From assembly GCA_013823985.1 (NCBI GenBank), contig PNNB01000015.1:364899-428898 (forward strand): a stretch of DNA of 64,000 nucleotides, written 5' to 3'. The translations under genes were made by a program, and so were the position numbers. The notes under the pieces are model-generated. The model was not told where the DNA came from and searched no databases. It worked only from the letters and a program-made list of their open reading frames with translations. Below are positions 27,816 to 36,589 of the stretch, piece after piece. Within the stretch, counting starts at the first letter, position 1; every line of letters begins with the position of its first letter. The DNA is from Sphingopyxis sp. Lineage in GTDB: Bacteria > Pseudomonadota > Alphaproteobacteria > Sphingomonadales > Sphingomonadaceae.

Positions 27816-29648
27816 ATGGCCCAATCGCGGTCTATCCTGGAGGAAATATCAGGGTTAGAGCGTGCCGCGATGGCTACCGCTGCTGAAACCCTAGATGCCG
27901 CCGATATCTTGCACCGCATATTCGGTTTCCCCGCCTTTCGCGGGGTTCAGGAAGACGTCGTCAAGCGCGTGCTTGCCGGTCGGAACAGTCTTGCCGTGAT
28001 GCCGACAGGCGCGGGTAAGTCGCTGTGCTACCAGTTGCCGGCGGTCATGATGGATGGCACCACCATTGTAATTTCCCCGCTGATCGCCCTGATGCATGAC
28101 CAGATGCGGGCGGCTGATGCGGTCGGCATAAGAGCAGCGACGTTGACATCAGCCGACGATAATCGTGCGGAAACCATGAACCGCTTTCGAGGCGGACAAC
28201 TCGACCTGCTTTATGTCGCGCCGGAACGGGCGAACAGCTTTGAATTTCGCGGTCTGCTGCGCGAAAGCAAAATCGCGCTCTTCGCGATTGATGAGGCGCA
28301 TTGCGTATCCGAATGGGGGCATGATTTCCGCCCCGACTACCGGCTGTTGCGGCCCTTGGTGGATGATTTTCCGCAGGTTCCCCGCCTTGCCCTCACCGCG
28401 ACGGCCGACGCCCATACCCGTGCGGACATTGCCGGGCAGCTTGGGATCGCCGCGGACGGGATCATCGTCTCCGGATTTGACAGGCCCAATATCCGCTATG
28501 CCATGAATGGCGGTGGCAAGGGCGGGGTCGCGTCGCTGGTCCGTTCGCTGAACGGGGCAGGCATTGTCTATGCGCAGACCCGCGACCGCACCGAAAAGAT
28601 CGCCGCGCAGATTGCGGCGACCGGACGCACCGCGCGTTTCTACCATGCGGGGATGGAGCCGCACGTCCGTGCCAAGGCGCAAGCCGATTTCGTGGCATCG
28701 GAAGATATGGTCATGGTCGCCACGGTCGCCTTTGGCATGGGTATCGACAAGCCCGATGTGCGGTTCGTCGTCCATGCGGGTCTGCCCAAATCCATCGAAT
28801 CCTATTATCAGGAAAGCGGCCGTGCCGGACGCGATGGCGATCCGGCGGTCGCGCATATGCTGTGGTCAGCGGGCGATTTCACCCGCGCGCGCGAACGCCT
28901 GACCGAACTGCCCGAAGAACGGCGCGAGTCCGAGCGCGTGCGGATCGACGCGCTGTCGCGCCTTGTCGAAACACATGAATGCCGACGCGCGCTGCTGCTG
29001 CGCCATTTTGGCGAAGATCCGCCTGAAACCTGCGGCAATTGCGACAATTGTCTGGAGGCGCCGGCGGTCAAGGATGCGACCGAACTGGCGCAGAAACTGC
29101 TCTCTGCCGTGTTCCGTACCGGGCAATTGTTCGGCGTGGGCCATCTGGAAAAGGTGCTGACCGGCAAAAGCGATGAGCGCGTCCTGAAATTTGCGCATGA
29201 CCAATTGTCCGTGTTCGGCATTGTCGATGACCAGGAAGCAGGGTCGCTCAAACCACTGGCGCGGGCGTTGCAGGCGCGCGGCAGCCTGGTCGCCAATGAA
29301 CATGGCGGGCTAAAATTGGCGGGTGACGCACGGCAGATCATGCGCGGCGAGAAGAAGGTCGAGATTGCGCTTGTGCCGACCGGCCGCAAGCGGCGCGAAC
29401 GTGGGGGCGGCAATCCGCTTGGCGATCCGCTGTTCGATGCCCTGCGGGCAAAGCGGCGCGAACTGGCGGAAGAGGCGGGCGTGCCACCTTATGTCATTTT
29501 CCATGATTCCACCCTGCGCGATATGGCGATGCTGAAACCGCGCAACCGGTCGGACATGGCGCTGGTCAGCGGTGTCGGGGCGCGCAAGCTGGACGCCTAT
29601 GGCGACGCGTTTCTGGACGTGGTGCGCCAGTTCCAGACGGCCGGCTGA
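27816..29648 (+). CDS. recQ: ATP-dependent DNA helicase RecQ
   Basis: Encodes 610 aa. A 3'-5' helicase for replication restart and recombination. Walker A AVMPTGAGKSLCYQLPA, DEAH-type box FAIDEAHCVSEWGHDFRPDY, LALTATAD, and the C-domain FGMGIDKPDVRFVVH and YYQESGRAGRDG are clear. The zinc-binding domain has CRRALLLRHFGE then CGNCDNC. A C-terminal HRDC-like domain (about 525-605) binds DNA. A Met 18 codons in (MATAAETLD) is an alternative start; the ATG used lies 14 nt after a GGAG-like site. Confidence 0.95.
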   Translation: MAQSRSILEEISGLERAAMATAAETLDAADILHRIFGFPAFRGVQEDVVKRVLAGRNSLAVMPTGAGKSLCYQLPAVMMDGTTIVISPLIALMHDQMRAADAVGIRAATLTSADDNRAETMNRFRGGQLDLLYVAPERANSFEFRGLLRESKIALFAIDEAHCVSEWGHDFRPDYRLLRPLVDDFPQVPRLALTATADAHTRADIAGQLGIAADGIIVSGFDRPNIRYAMNGGGKGGVASLVRSLNGAGIVYAQTRDRTEKIAAQIAATGRTARFYHAGMEPHVRAKAQADFVASEDMVMVATVAFGMGIDKPDVRFVVHAGLPKSIESYYQESGRAGRDGDPAVAHMLWSAGDFTRARERLTELPEERRESERVRIDALSRLVETHECRRALLLRHFGEDPPETCGNCDNCLEAPAVKDATELAQKLLSAVFRTGQLFGVGHLEKVLTGKSDERVLKFAHDQLSVFGIVDDQEAGSLKPLARALQARGSLVANEHGGLKLAGDARQIMRGEKKVEIALVPTGRKRRERGGGNPLGDPLFDALRAKRRELAEEAGVPPYVIFHDSTLRDMAMLKPRNRSDMALVSGVGARKLDAYGDAFLDVVRQFQTAG

Positions 29649-29694
29649 TGCACGCGGCTTGTGATAAGCGCGCGATTAAAATATGGACGGGACC

Positions 29695-30126
29695 ATGTTC
29701 AGAAAATTGACCGATAAAATCTATGTCGCCCCGCAAATCACGATCGCCGATGTCGGCGAGGCGGCGGCGCAGGGCGTCACCCTTGTCATCAACAACCGGC
29801 CGGAGGATGAGTCCGCCGACCAGACACCCGGCACCGAGATCGAAGCAGCCGCCAAAGCCGCAGGGCTCGCCTATGTCGCGATTCCGGTGACGCATGCCGG
29901 TTTTACCGAATGGCAGGTCACGGCCATGGCCGATGCGCTCGACGCGGCCGAAGGCAAGGTGCTGGCCTATTGCCGGTCGGGGACGCGGTCCACCCTGCTG
30001 TGGGCCCTCGCCCGGGCGTCGCGCGGTGAGCATCCTGCTGTGCTCAGCGAACAAGCGGCAGATGCGGGATATGATCTGTCTCCGGTGGCGGCGATGATGG
30101 ATATGGTCCGCGGACGCGCTTCATGA
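29695..30126 (+). CDS. TIGR01244 / DUF442 family phosphatase- or sulfurtransferase-like protein
   Basis: Encodes 143 aa from ATG 29695 (ATG 29683, four codons earlier, is possible). Starts FRKLTDKIYVAPQITIADV, the family pattern, with NNRPEDESADQTPG and a protein-tyrosine-phosphatase-like loop YCRSGTRST containing the catalytic Cys. Homologous domains are fused to beta-lactamase-like hydrolases (Blh/ETHE1-like) in sulfide metabolism; stand-alone copies are poorly characterised. The stop overlaps the next start. Confidence 0.85.
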   Translation: MFRKLTDKIYVAPQITIADVGEAAAQGVTLVINNRPEDESADQTPGTEIEAAAKAAGLAYVAIPVTHAGFTEWQVTAMADALDAAEGKVLAYCRSGTRSTLLWALARASRGEHPAVLSEQAADAGYDLSPVAAMMDMVRGRAS

Positions 30127-30533
30127 CACCTGCGGTGGTCGAGATATTGAAGTTGGCAGGTTCCATCGCGGCCATCCTGTTTCTCGCCTGGTTCGCGCGC
30201 AAATTGGGACTTGGCGGCGATGTCCGTATCCGCAGCGAAGAGCAGGCCCGCGCCATCGCCGATGAAATTATCTGCGGATTCGATCCGGTCGATATCGCCA
30301 TCGACAAGGCCGGAATCGGCGCGTTGATGCGCGATGCCCAGGGACGCCATTTGCTTGTCCGCCGCCACGGTGCCCATTTCGCGGGACGCCTGCTCGACAA
30401 CCATAGCGAGACCCGGCTCGACCAGAATTTCCTGACCGTCGGCACGGGCGAGCGGGCCTTTGGGCGGGTGACACTGAACCTTGGCAAGGAAGCGCAATAT
30501 TGGGCGTCCGGCCTCAGGCATTTGCGCACATGA
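30123..30533 (+). CDS. Membrane-anchored hypothetical protein, 136 aa
   Basis: An N-terminal helix (ILKLAGSIAAILFLAWFARK) anchors a cytoplasmic soluble domain with IRSEEQARAIADEIICGFDP and a beta-rich end (GRHLLVRRHGAHFAGRLL; FGRVTLNLG). Coupled on both sides by ATGA overlaps. I do not recognise a named family; similar proteins sit beside the next desaturase gene in sphingomonads as far as I recall. Confidence 0.78.
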   Translation: MTPAVVEILKLAGSIAAILFLAWFARKLGLGGDVRIRSEEQARAIADEIICGFDPVDIAIDKAGIGALMRDAQGRHLLVRRHGAHFAGRLLDNHSETRLDQNFLTVGTGERAFGRVTLNLGKEAQYWASGLRHLRT

Positions 30534-31432
30534 CCGAAAAACTGTTAAGCCCTGTCGACTATGCAGTTCCGTTCTTCATCCTGCTGGTCATTCTCGAAAT
30601 GCTGTGGGTGCGCCGGAACGCGCCGGAGAAATATGAGCCGCGCGACACGCTGACATCCCTGGCGCTGGGCACCGGAAGCACCGTTGCCGGGGCGCTGTTT
30701 GGCGGGACGATGTTCGCCATTGCCATGTGGGGCTATGGTCTTCGCATCACCACCATCCCCTGGACCTGGTGGGCCTGGATTGCCTGCTTCGTTCTGGATG
30801 ACTTTTTCTATTATGTCTTCCACCGGTCCGCACATCGCGTCCGCTGGTTCTGGGCCGCGCATGTCAACCATCACAGCAGCCAGCATTATAATCTGTCGAC
30901 CGCGCTGCGGCAGACATGGACCGGCTTTTTCGCCTTCACCTTCCTGTTCCGCCTGCCGCTGGTCTTTATCGGCTTCCATCCGGCGATGATCCTTTTTGTA
31001 GGCGCCATCAACCTGATCTACCAATTCTGGATTCACACAGAGGCCATCTACAAATTCCCCCGCTGGTTCGAATTCATCATGAATACCCCCAGCCACCACC
31101 GCGTGCATCACGCCACCAATCCGCGCTATCTGGACCGGAATTATGCGGGCGTGTTCATCATCTGGGACCGGATGTTCGGTACCTTTACCGAGGAAGTCGA
31201 GGGCGAAAAAATCCGCTACGGCATCGTCAAGCAGCTCGGCACATTCAACCTGCTCTGGTCGGTCTTTCATGAATGGGTCGGCATCGCGCGCGACATCTGG
31301 TCTGCGCCGTGGAAGCACAAATTATCCTATGCATGGCGGCCCCCGGGCTGGAGCCATGACAACAGCCGCGACACGTCGGACACGATCCGCCAACGCTGGC
31401 TGGACCGGCAACAAGAGCAGCCCGCGGAATAA
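30530..31432 (+). CDS. Sterol desaturase / fatty acid hydroxylase family protein
   Basis: Encodes 300 aa from ATG 30530 within the previous stop. Integral membrane di-iron enzyme: His boxes HRSAHRVRWFWAAH, VNHHSSQHYN and NTPSHHRVHHATNPRYLDRN supply the eight-His cluster typical of the family, and four or more helices surround them. Family members hydroxylate or desaturate lipids, for example sphinganine C4, carotenoids or fatty acyl chains. In a sphingomonad, a membrane lipid or carotenoid substrate is plausible but not shown. Confidence 0.9.
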   Translation: MTEKLLSPVDYAVPFFILLVILEMLWVRRNAPEKYEPRDTLTSLALGTGSTVAGALFGGTMFAIAMWGYGLRITTIPWTWWAWIACFVLDDFFYYVFHRSAHRVRWFWAAHVNHHSSQHYNLSTALRQTWTGFFAFTFLFRLPLVFIGFHPAMILFVGAINLIYQFWIHTEAIYKFPRWFEFIMNTPSHHRVHHATNPRYLDRNYAGVFIIWDRMFGTFTEEVEGEKIRYGIVKQLGTFNLLWSVFHEWVGIARDIWSAPWKHKLSYAWRPPGWSHDNSRDTSDTIRQRWLDRQQEQPAE

Positions 31433-31496
31433 CGCTATTTACACTCTTGCCAGCAGTTAATCGCCCGATTAAACCCTCCCCCGAAGAGGAGATGGC

Positions 31497-33083
31497 ATGG
31501 ACGAATTTGACATCATCGTGGTTGGCGGTGGCTCGGCTGGGAGCGCGGCGGCCGGACGTTTGTCCGAAGGGGGCAAATACCAGGTTTGCCTGATCGAAGC
31601 TGGCGGAACCAACAATAATATGCTGGTCAAAACGCCCGGATTCATGCCCTTCATCCGCGGTGCGTCGAACTGGAAATATGAAACCGTCCCGCAAAAGGGC
31701 CTGAACGGACGGACGGGTTACCAGCCGCGCGGGCGCGGGCTTGGCGGGTCCAGCGCGATCAACGCCATGGTCTATATTCGCGGGCATCAATGGGACTATG
31801 ACAATTGGGCCGCGCTGGGCTGCGACGGCTGGTCCTATGACGATGTTCTTCCGGTCTTCAAGCGGTGCGAGGATAATGCGCGCGGTGCAAACCCCTATCA
31901 TGGCGCCGGCGGGCCGCTATCCGTTATGGACCAGCATTGGCCACAGGCAGGCAGCCTTGCCTTTGTAGAGGCCGCGGCCGAGTTGCAATTGCCGCGCAAT
32001 TCCGACTTTAACGGCGCGAGCCAGGACGGCTTCGGCCTGTATCAGGTGACGCAAAAAGCCGGCGAACGCTGGACCGCGGCCCGCGCTTATGTCGAACCGG
32101 CCCGCGACCGGATGGAAATCATCACCGGCGCGCTGACCGAAAAGATCCTTGTCGAAAACGGCCGCGCAACGGGCGTCGTCATCGCGCAAGGCTGGGGACG
32201 CAAGCGCACCATCCGCGCACGCGGCGCGGTCGTGCTTTCGGCCGGCGCCTTTGGCAGCCCGCAAATCTTGCAACTGTCGGGCATCGGTCCGGCGGCGCAT
32301 CTGCAAAGCGTCGGCATCGAAGTTGTCCATGACAAACCGGCGGTCGGTGCGGACTTGCAGGACCATATCGATTATGTCTCCAGCTTCGAAACCACGTCAA
32401 AGGATGATTTCTTCGGCGACTCGCTCAGCGGTACCATGCGCATGGCGAAGGCCTTTTTCGAACATCGGCGCAAACGGACCGGCATATTGACCACCTGTTT
32501 TGCCGAAGCAGGGGGCTTCTGGCGCTCGACCCCCGAAGCGCCGGCACCGGATATCCAATATCATTTTGTCCCTGCCATGCTCGAAGATCACGGGCGCACC
32601 AAGGTCAAGGGCCATGGCTTTAGCTGCCATGCCTGCGTCCTACGCCCCGAAAGCCGGGGCACCGTCCGTCTGGCGTCACCCGATGCGAGCAAGGCGCCGT
32701 TGATCGATCCCGCATTCCTGACCGATGACCGGGATATGGCGACCCTGCGCCGCGGCGTGCGGGAAATGCACCGCATTTTCAGCGCACCCGCCCTCGCGGC
32801 CTATGGCGGCAAGGACCGGCACCCCGTCAATATCGACAATGATGCCGAACTAGATGCCCTGATCCGCAGCCGCGCCGACACCGTTTATCACCCGGTCGGC
32901 ACCTGCCGGATGGGATCAGATGCCGATGCCGTTGTCGACCCACGCCTGAAATATCAGGGCCTTGACGGGCTCTATGTCGCGGACGCGAGCATCATGCCGC
33001 GTTTGGTGTCCGGCAACACCAATGCGCCGAGCATCATGATCGGAGAGCGTGCTGCCGAATTTATCCGTGCCGATTTGCAATAA
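31497..33083 (+). CDS. GMC family FAD-dependent oxidoreductase (choline dehydrogenase-like)
   Basis: Encodes 528 aa with a strong RBS (GAGGAG 5 nt before the ATG). FAD-binding VVGGGSAGSAAAGRLSE at the N-terminus, the GMC signature GLGGSSAINAMVYIRGHQWD, and the C-terminal active site HPVGTCRMGSD with the partner NTNAPSIMIGERAA. GMC enzymes oxidise primary or secondary alcohols; the substrate is not predictable. No betaine genes are adjacent, so choline is only a default label. Confidence 0.93.
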   Translation: MDEFDIIVVGGGSAGSAAAGRLSEGGKYQVCLIEAGGTNNNMLVKTPGFMPFIRGASNWKYETVPQKGLNGRTGYQPRGRGLGGSSAINAMVYIRGHQWDYDNWAALGCDGWSYDDVLPVFKRCEDNARGANPYHGAGGPLSVMDQHWPQAGSLAFVEAAAELQLPRNSDFNGASQDGFGLYQVTQKAGERWTAARAYVEPARDRMEIITGALTEKILVENGRATGVVIAQGWGRKRTIRARGAVVLSAGAFGSPQILQLSGIGPAAHLQSVGIEVVHDKPAVGADLQDHIDYVSSFETTSKDDFFGDSLSGTMRMAKAFFEHRRKRTGILTTCFAEAGGFWRSTPEAPAPDIQYHFVPAMLEDHGRTKVKGHGFSCHACVLRPESRGTVRLASPDASKAPLIDPAFLTDDRDMATLRRGVREMHRIFSAPALAAYGGKDRHPVNIDNDAELDALIRSRADTVYHPVGTCRMGSDADAVVDPRLKYQGLDGLYVADASIMPRLVSGNTNAPSIMIGERAAEFIRADLQ

Positions 33084-33124
33084 TCTTGCGGAAAGCCGCC
33101 CGCACCGCTAACGGCGGGCGCGCT

Positions 33125-34531
33125 ATGGGCAAGAACAGCACAGAATATTTCAGCACGCGCGGAAATGCGGATATCCTGGATTTCGCAGGCGTCACTCTCA
33201 CCGGCCTTGCGGGCGACGGCGGGCTCTATGTCCCGACGCACTGGCCGCGTTTCACGCCCGAGCAGATTAGCGCCATGCGCGGACTGGATTATGTGGCGTT
33301 GGCGGCCCGCGTCATGGCCCCGTTCACCCAAGGTGTTTTAAGCGAAGACGAACTGCAGGGCCTGTGCAAAGCCGCCTATGGCAGTTTCGCCCATACCGCG
33401 ATTGTCCCGCTGAAGCAGTTGGATAGCCAGCATTTCCTGCTCGAGCTTTTTCACGGCCCGACGCTGGCATTCAAGGATGTCGCGCTGCAGTTGCTGGGCC
33501 AGTTGTTCGAACGCTTTCTGTCGGGAACCGACAAGAAACTGACGATTGTCGGCGCAACGTCGGGCGATACGGGATCGGCGGCCATCGATGCCGTCGCAGG
33601 GCGTGACCAGATCGAGATTTTCATGCTGCACCCGCACAACCGGGTGTCCGATGTGCAGCGTCGGCAGATGACGACCATCCTTGCCCCCAACGTGCACAAT
33701 ATCGCGATTGAAGGCAGCTTCGACGACGCGCAGGCCATGGTGAAACGGATGTTCGGCGACAGCGACGTCAACGGACCGCTGACGCTGTCGGCAGTCAACT
33801 CGATCAACTGGGCGCGGCTGATGGCGCAAGTGGTCTATTATTTCGCGGCCGCCCTGCGCCTTGGGTCACCGGACCGCAGCGTCGCCTTTTCGGTTCCGAC
33901 CGGAAATTTCGGCGATGTGTTCGCGGGCTATGTTGCCGCGCAAATGGGCCTGCCGATTGAACGGCTGATCGTGGCCACCAATGTAAACGACATATTGCAT
34001 CGTGCCCTGGCCGATGGCGATTATTCGGTGTCGGGCGTCACCCCCACCGCCGCCCCGTCCATGGATATTCAGGTGTCGAGCAACTTCGAACGCTTGCTGT
34101 TCGATCTCGAAGGACGCGATGGCGCAGCGACATTGGCGCGGATGAAGGCGTTTGAAGCCAGTGGCCAAATGCAGATCGGCCCCGACATGCGCGCCAAGGC
34201 GGACATTTTCGTCAGCGCGCGGGCAGATGCCAACGATATGGCGCTGGCCATGCGCTGGGCCTATGAACATTGCGGTGAAGTTCTTGATCCGCATACCGGT
34301 ATCGCATTGCACGCCGCGCGTGCCGAGATGATCGCGTCGCACATACCTGTGGTCACCTTGGCCACCGCCCATCCGGCAAAGTTCCGCGATGCGGTCGAGC
34401 GGGCAACCGGAGTTCGTCCCACATTGCCCCAGCGCCTCGCCAATCTGTTCGAGCGTGAAGAGCGCTTTGATATTTTACCGGGCGATTATGACACGGTGCG
34501 GGACTATGTCCTTGCCAAGGCCGTGCGATGA
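33125..34531 (+). CDS. thrC: Threonine synthase
   Basis: Encodes 468 aa from ATG 33125; the 13-codon extension upstream is non-conserved. Converts O-phosphohomoserine to threonine using PLP. The Lys that binds PLP is in FHGPTLAFKDVALQLLGQ, and GATSGDTGSAAIDAVAG and SVPTGNFGDVFAGYVA bind the phosphate of the cofactor. The opening YFSTRGNADILDFAG is typical of the long (fungal/proteobacterial) class. Confidence 0.97.
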   Translation: MGKNSTEYFSTRGNADILDFAGVTLTGLAGDGGLYVPTHWPRFTPEQISAMRGLDYVALAARVMAPFTQGVLSEDELQGLCKAAYGSFAHTAIVPLKQLDSQHFLLELFHGPTLAFKDVALQLLGQLFERFLSGTDKKLTIVGATSGDTGSAAIDAVAGRDQIEIFMLHPHNRVSDVQRRQMTTILAPNVHNIAIEGSFDDAQAMVKRMFGDSDVNGPLTLSAVNSINWARLMAQVVYYFAAALRLGSPDRSVAFSVPTGNFGDVFAGYVAAQMGLPIERLIVATNVNDILHRALADGDYSVSGVTPTAAPSMDIQVSSNFERLLFDLEGRDGAATLARMKAFEASGQMQIGPDMRAKADIFVSARADANDMALAMRWAYEHCGEVLDPHTGIALHAARAEMIASHIPVVTLATAHPAKFRDAVERATGVRPTLPQRLANLFEREERFDILPGDYDTVRDYVLAKAVR

Positions 34532-34562
34532 CCTGCGATCCGAGCGCATATTAAGCCCGATC

Positions 34563-35441
34563 ATGGAGCCTCATTTCGTCACCCTCATCAGCGAACCCCG
34601 CCCCGATTATACCCTGATCGACAGCGGCAACGGCCGGAAATATGAAAGCTATGGCGACCGCCGCTTCATCCGTCCCGAACCGCAAGCCATGTGGGCACCG
34701 GCGTTGCAGGACTGGGATGCAGACGCCGAATTCGTTCCGGGCTCCGACGAAGATGGTGGCGGACGCTGGTACAATAACCGTCCTGTCCCGATGGACGGCT
34801 GGCCGCTCGTCTGGAATGACGAAGTCACCTTCAACGCGCAGTGCACGCCCTTCCGCCATTTGGGATTTTTTCCGGATATGGACCCGGTATGGCGCTGGAT
34901 GCGCGGCGAGCTTGCCGGGGTTGCGGAACCGGTCGCCATGAACCTGTTCGGCTATACCGGCGTAGGTACCTTGGCGCTGTCCGCCACAGGTGCGCAGATG
35001 GTGCATGTTGATGCCTCCAAAAAATCGGTCGCCCAAGCCCGCGCCAATGCGGAAATGTCCGGGATGAGCGATCGGCCCATCCGCTGGATCGTCGACGATG
35101 CCGCGAAATTTGTCGCGCGCGAAGTGCGCCGGGAAAAGCGTTATGACGGCATATTGCTGGACCCGCCCAAATATGGCCGCGGCCCCGAAGGGGAGGTGTG
35201 GCGGCTTGAGGAAGACCTTCCGGGGCTGATCGCCAATTGCCGCAAATTGCTCGACACGAATTCGCGCTTCCTGTTTCTGACCGTCTACGCCGTCCGCATG
35301 TCGGCACTGGCGCTGGGCGGTTTGCTGAATTCGCACTTCGCGGACTTGGGCGGCAAGGTCGAATTTGGCGAGCTCGCCGTGCGGGAACAGGCGCGCGGCC
35401 TGTTGCTGCCCACTGCAATCTTCGCGCGCTGGTCGCAATAA
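34563..35441 (+). CDS. Class I SAM-dependent RNA methyltransferase (RlmI/RlmK-like)
   Basis: Encodes 292 aa from ATG 34563. The SAM site is NLFGYTGVGTLALSATGAQM with VDASKKSVAQARANAE, and the catalytic loop is ILLDPPKYGRGPEGEVW, the DPPKY form seen in COG1092 rRNA methyltransferases. The N-terminal PUA domain of RlmI is absent, replaced by a ~120-residue unrelated segment, so the target nucleotide is uncertain. It follows thrC closely, an association common in sphingomonads. Confidence 0.88.
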   Translation: MEPHFVTLISEPRPDYTLIDSGNGRKYESYGDRRFIRPEPQAMWAPALQDWDADAEFVPGSDEDGGGRWYNNRPVPMDGWPLVWNDEVTFNAQCTPFRHLGFFPDMDPVWRWMRGELAGVAEPVAMNLFGYTGVGTLALSATGAQMVHVDASKKSVAQARANAEMSGMSDRPIRWIVDDAAKFVAREVRREKRYDGILLDPPKYGRGPEGEVWRLEEDLPGLIANCRKLLDTNSRFLFLTVYAVRMSALALGGLLNSHFADLGGKVEFGELAVREQARGLLLPTAIFARWSQ

Positions 35442-35449
35442 GGAGCTTT

Positions 35450-35818
35450 ATGGCCGACTCCCTCATTCTTGAAGTGCATGATCTTGTCGTCAATGTCCTG
35501 ACGGGCATTTACAGTCAGGAAACGCATTTGCCGCAGCCGCTGAAAATCTCGATCAGCGCAACATTGGATATCGCCGACCGCTACACGCCGGATACCCCGC
35601 TGGACGCGTCGAAAAATTATATGACGCTGAAGGAGGCCGCCACCCATCTGCCCGAGGGCGTGCACTTTACGCTGATCGAGGCGGTGGCCGACCACATCAT
35701 CGAAAAGCTGTTCGCGGATGATTCCCGCATCAGCCATATCAGCGTCAAAATCGTCAAGCTGGCTATTGCCGAGGACGGTGAAGCCATCGGCATCACCATG
35801 GCGCGGAGCCGCAAGTGA
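35450..35818 (+). CDS. folB: Dihydroneopterin aldolase
   Basis: Encodes 122 aa; ATG 35450 has AGGAG 4 nt before it. Cleaves dihydroneopterin to 6-hydroxymethyl-dihydropterin in folate synthesis. Family marks: VNVLTGIYSQETHLPQPLKI, the central NYMTLKEAATHLPEG, FTLIEAVADHIIEKLF with the catalytic Glu and the closing VKIVKLAIAEDGEAIGITM. It overlaps the downstream SDR by 4 nt, pointing to a shared pterin role. Confidence 0.92.
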   Translation: MADSLILEVHDLVVNVLTGIYSQETHLPQPLKISISATLDIADRYTPDTPLDASKNYMTLKEAATHLPEGVHFTLIEAVADHIIEKLFADDSRISHISVKIVKLAIAEDGEAIGITMARSRK

Positions 35819-36576
35819 CGATGTCTGCGCCGCTCGCACTGGTCACGGGCGGCAAGCGCCGCCTGGGCGCGGAAATTGCAAAAACATTGGCGAAAGCGGG
35901 CTATGCCCTGGCCTTGGTCAGCCATGTCGACAAGGAACCCGATGCGGATCTGCGCCAGATTCTGGCGGAGCAGAACAGTGACTGGCAGGCCTTTACCTGC
36001 GACTTGGGCGACCCTGAAAATGCCGCAAAGCTTGTGGGCGACGTGACGGCCCATTTCGGGCGGCCGATTGATCTGCTCGTCAATAACGCGGCGATGTTCG
36101 GACAGGACGACTGGCACGGCATGGACATGCACACGCTGGAATCCCATTTCAGGCTGAACCTGTTTACGCCGTTGCTTTTGGCAAAAGAGGTTGTGCAGGC
36201 GGCGCGGCAGAACAGCCAGCCCGCCATCGTGCATATCCTTGACCAGCGCATCACCAATCCGCATCGCGACCAGATCAGCTATACCCTGTCCAAGCAGGCC
36301 CTCGCCGCATCCGTGCGGTCGATGGCGGCGTCCTTTGGCTCGGCGGCACGGGTGAACGGGGTCGCCCCCGGCCTTGTCATTTCAACCGATGATTATGACG
36401 CCGTGCTTGAAGATCGTCTGGCGCACATGATGCCGCTCGGCGCTTTGCCGTCACCCAAGGCGGTTGCCGAGGCGGTGCTTTATCTTGCGCGGGCGGGCGA
36501 TGTCACCGGCCAGACATTATTTGTCGACGGCGGCGCGCATCTGAAAAGTTTTGACCGCGATTTCATGCACCTTTGA
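35815..36576 (+). CDS. SDR family oxidoreductase, pteridine reductase/FolM-like
   Basis: Encodes 253 aa from GTG 35815 (or ATG 35821). NAD(P) site VTGGKRRLGAEIAKTLAKAG, where the Arg after the Gly-rich loop is characteristic of pteridine reductases that use NADPH; NNAAMF; and an active-site pair in SYTLSKQAL (YxxxK). The stretch IVHILDQRITNPHRDQISYT resembles FolM/PTR1, where Ser is replaced by Asp. Coupling to folB supports reduction of dihydropterins or folates rather than a sugar substrate. Confidence 0.85.
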   Translation: MTMSAPLALVTGGKRRLGAEIAKTLAKAGYALALVSHVDKEPDADLRQILAEQNSDWQAFTCDLGDPENAAKLVGDVTAHFGRPIDLLVNNAAMFGQDDWHGMDMHTLESHFRLNLFTPLLLAKEVVQAARQNSQPAIVHILDQRITNPHRDQISYTLSKQALAASVRSMAASFGSAARVNGVAPGLVISTDDYDAVLEDRLAHMMPLGALPSPKAVAEAVLYLARAGDVTGQTLFVDGGAHLKSFDRDFMHL

Positions 36577-36589
36577 AAAGGCGCGCAGG

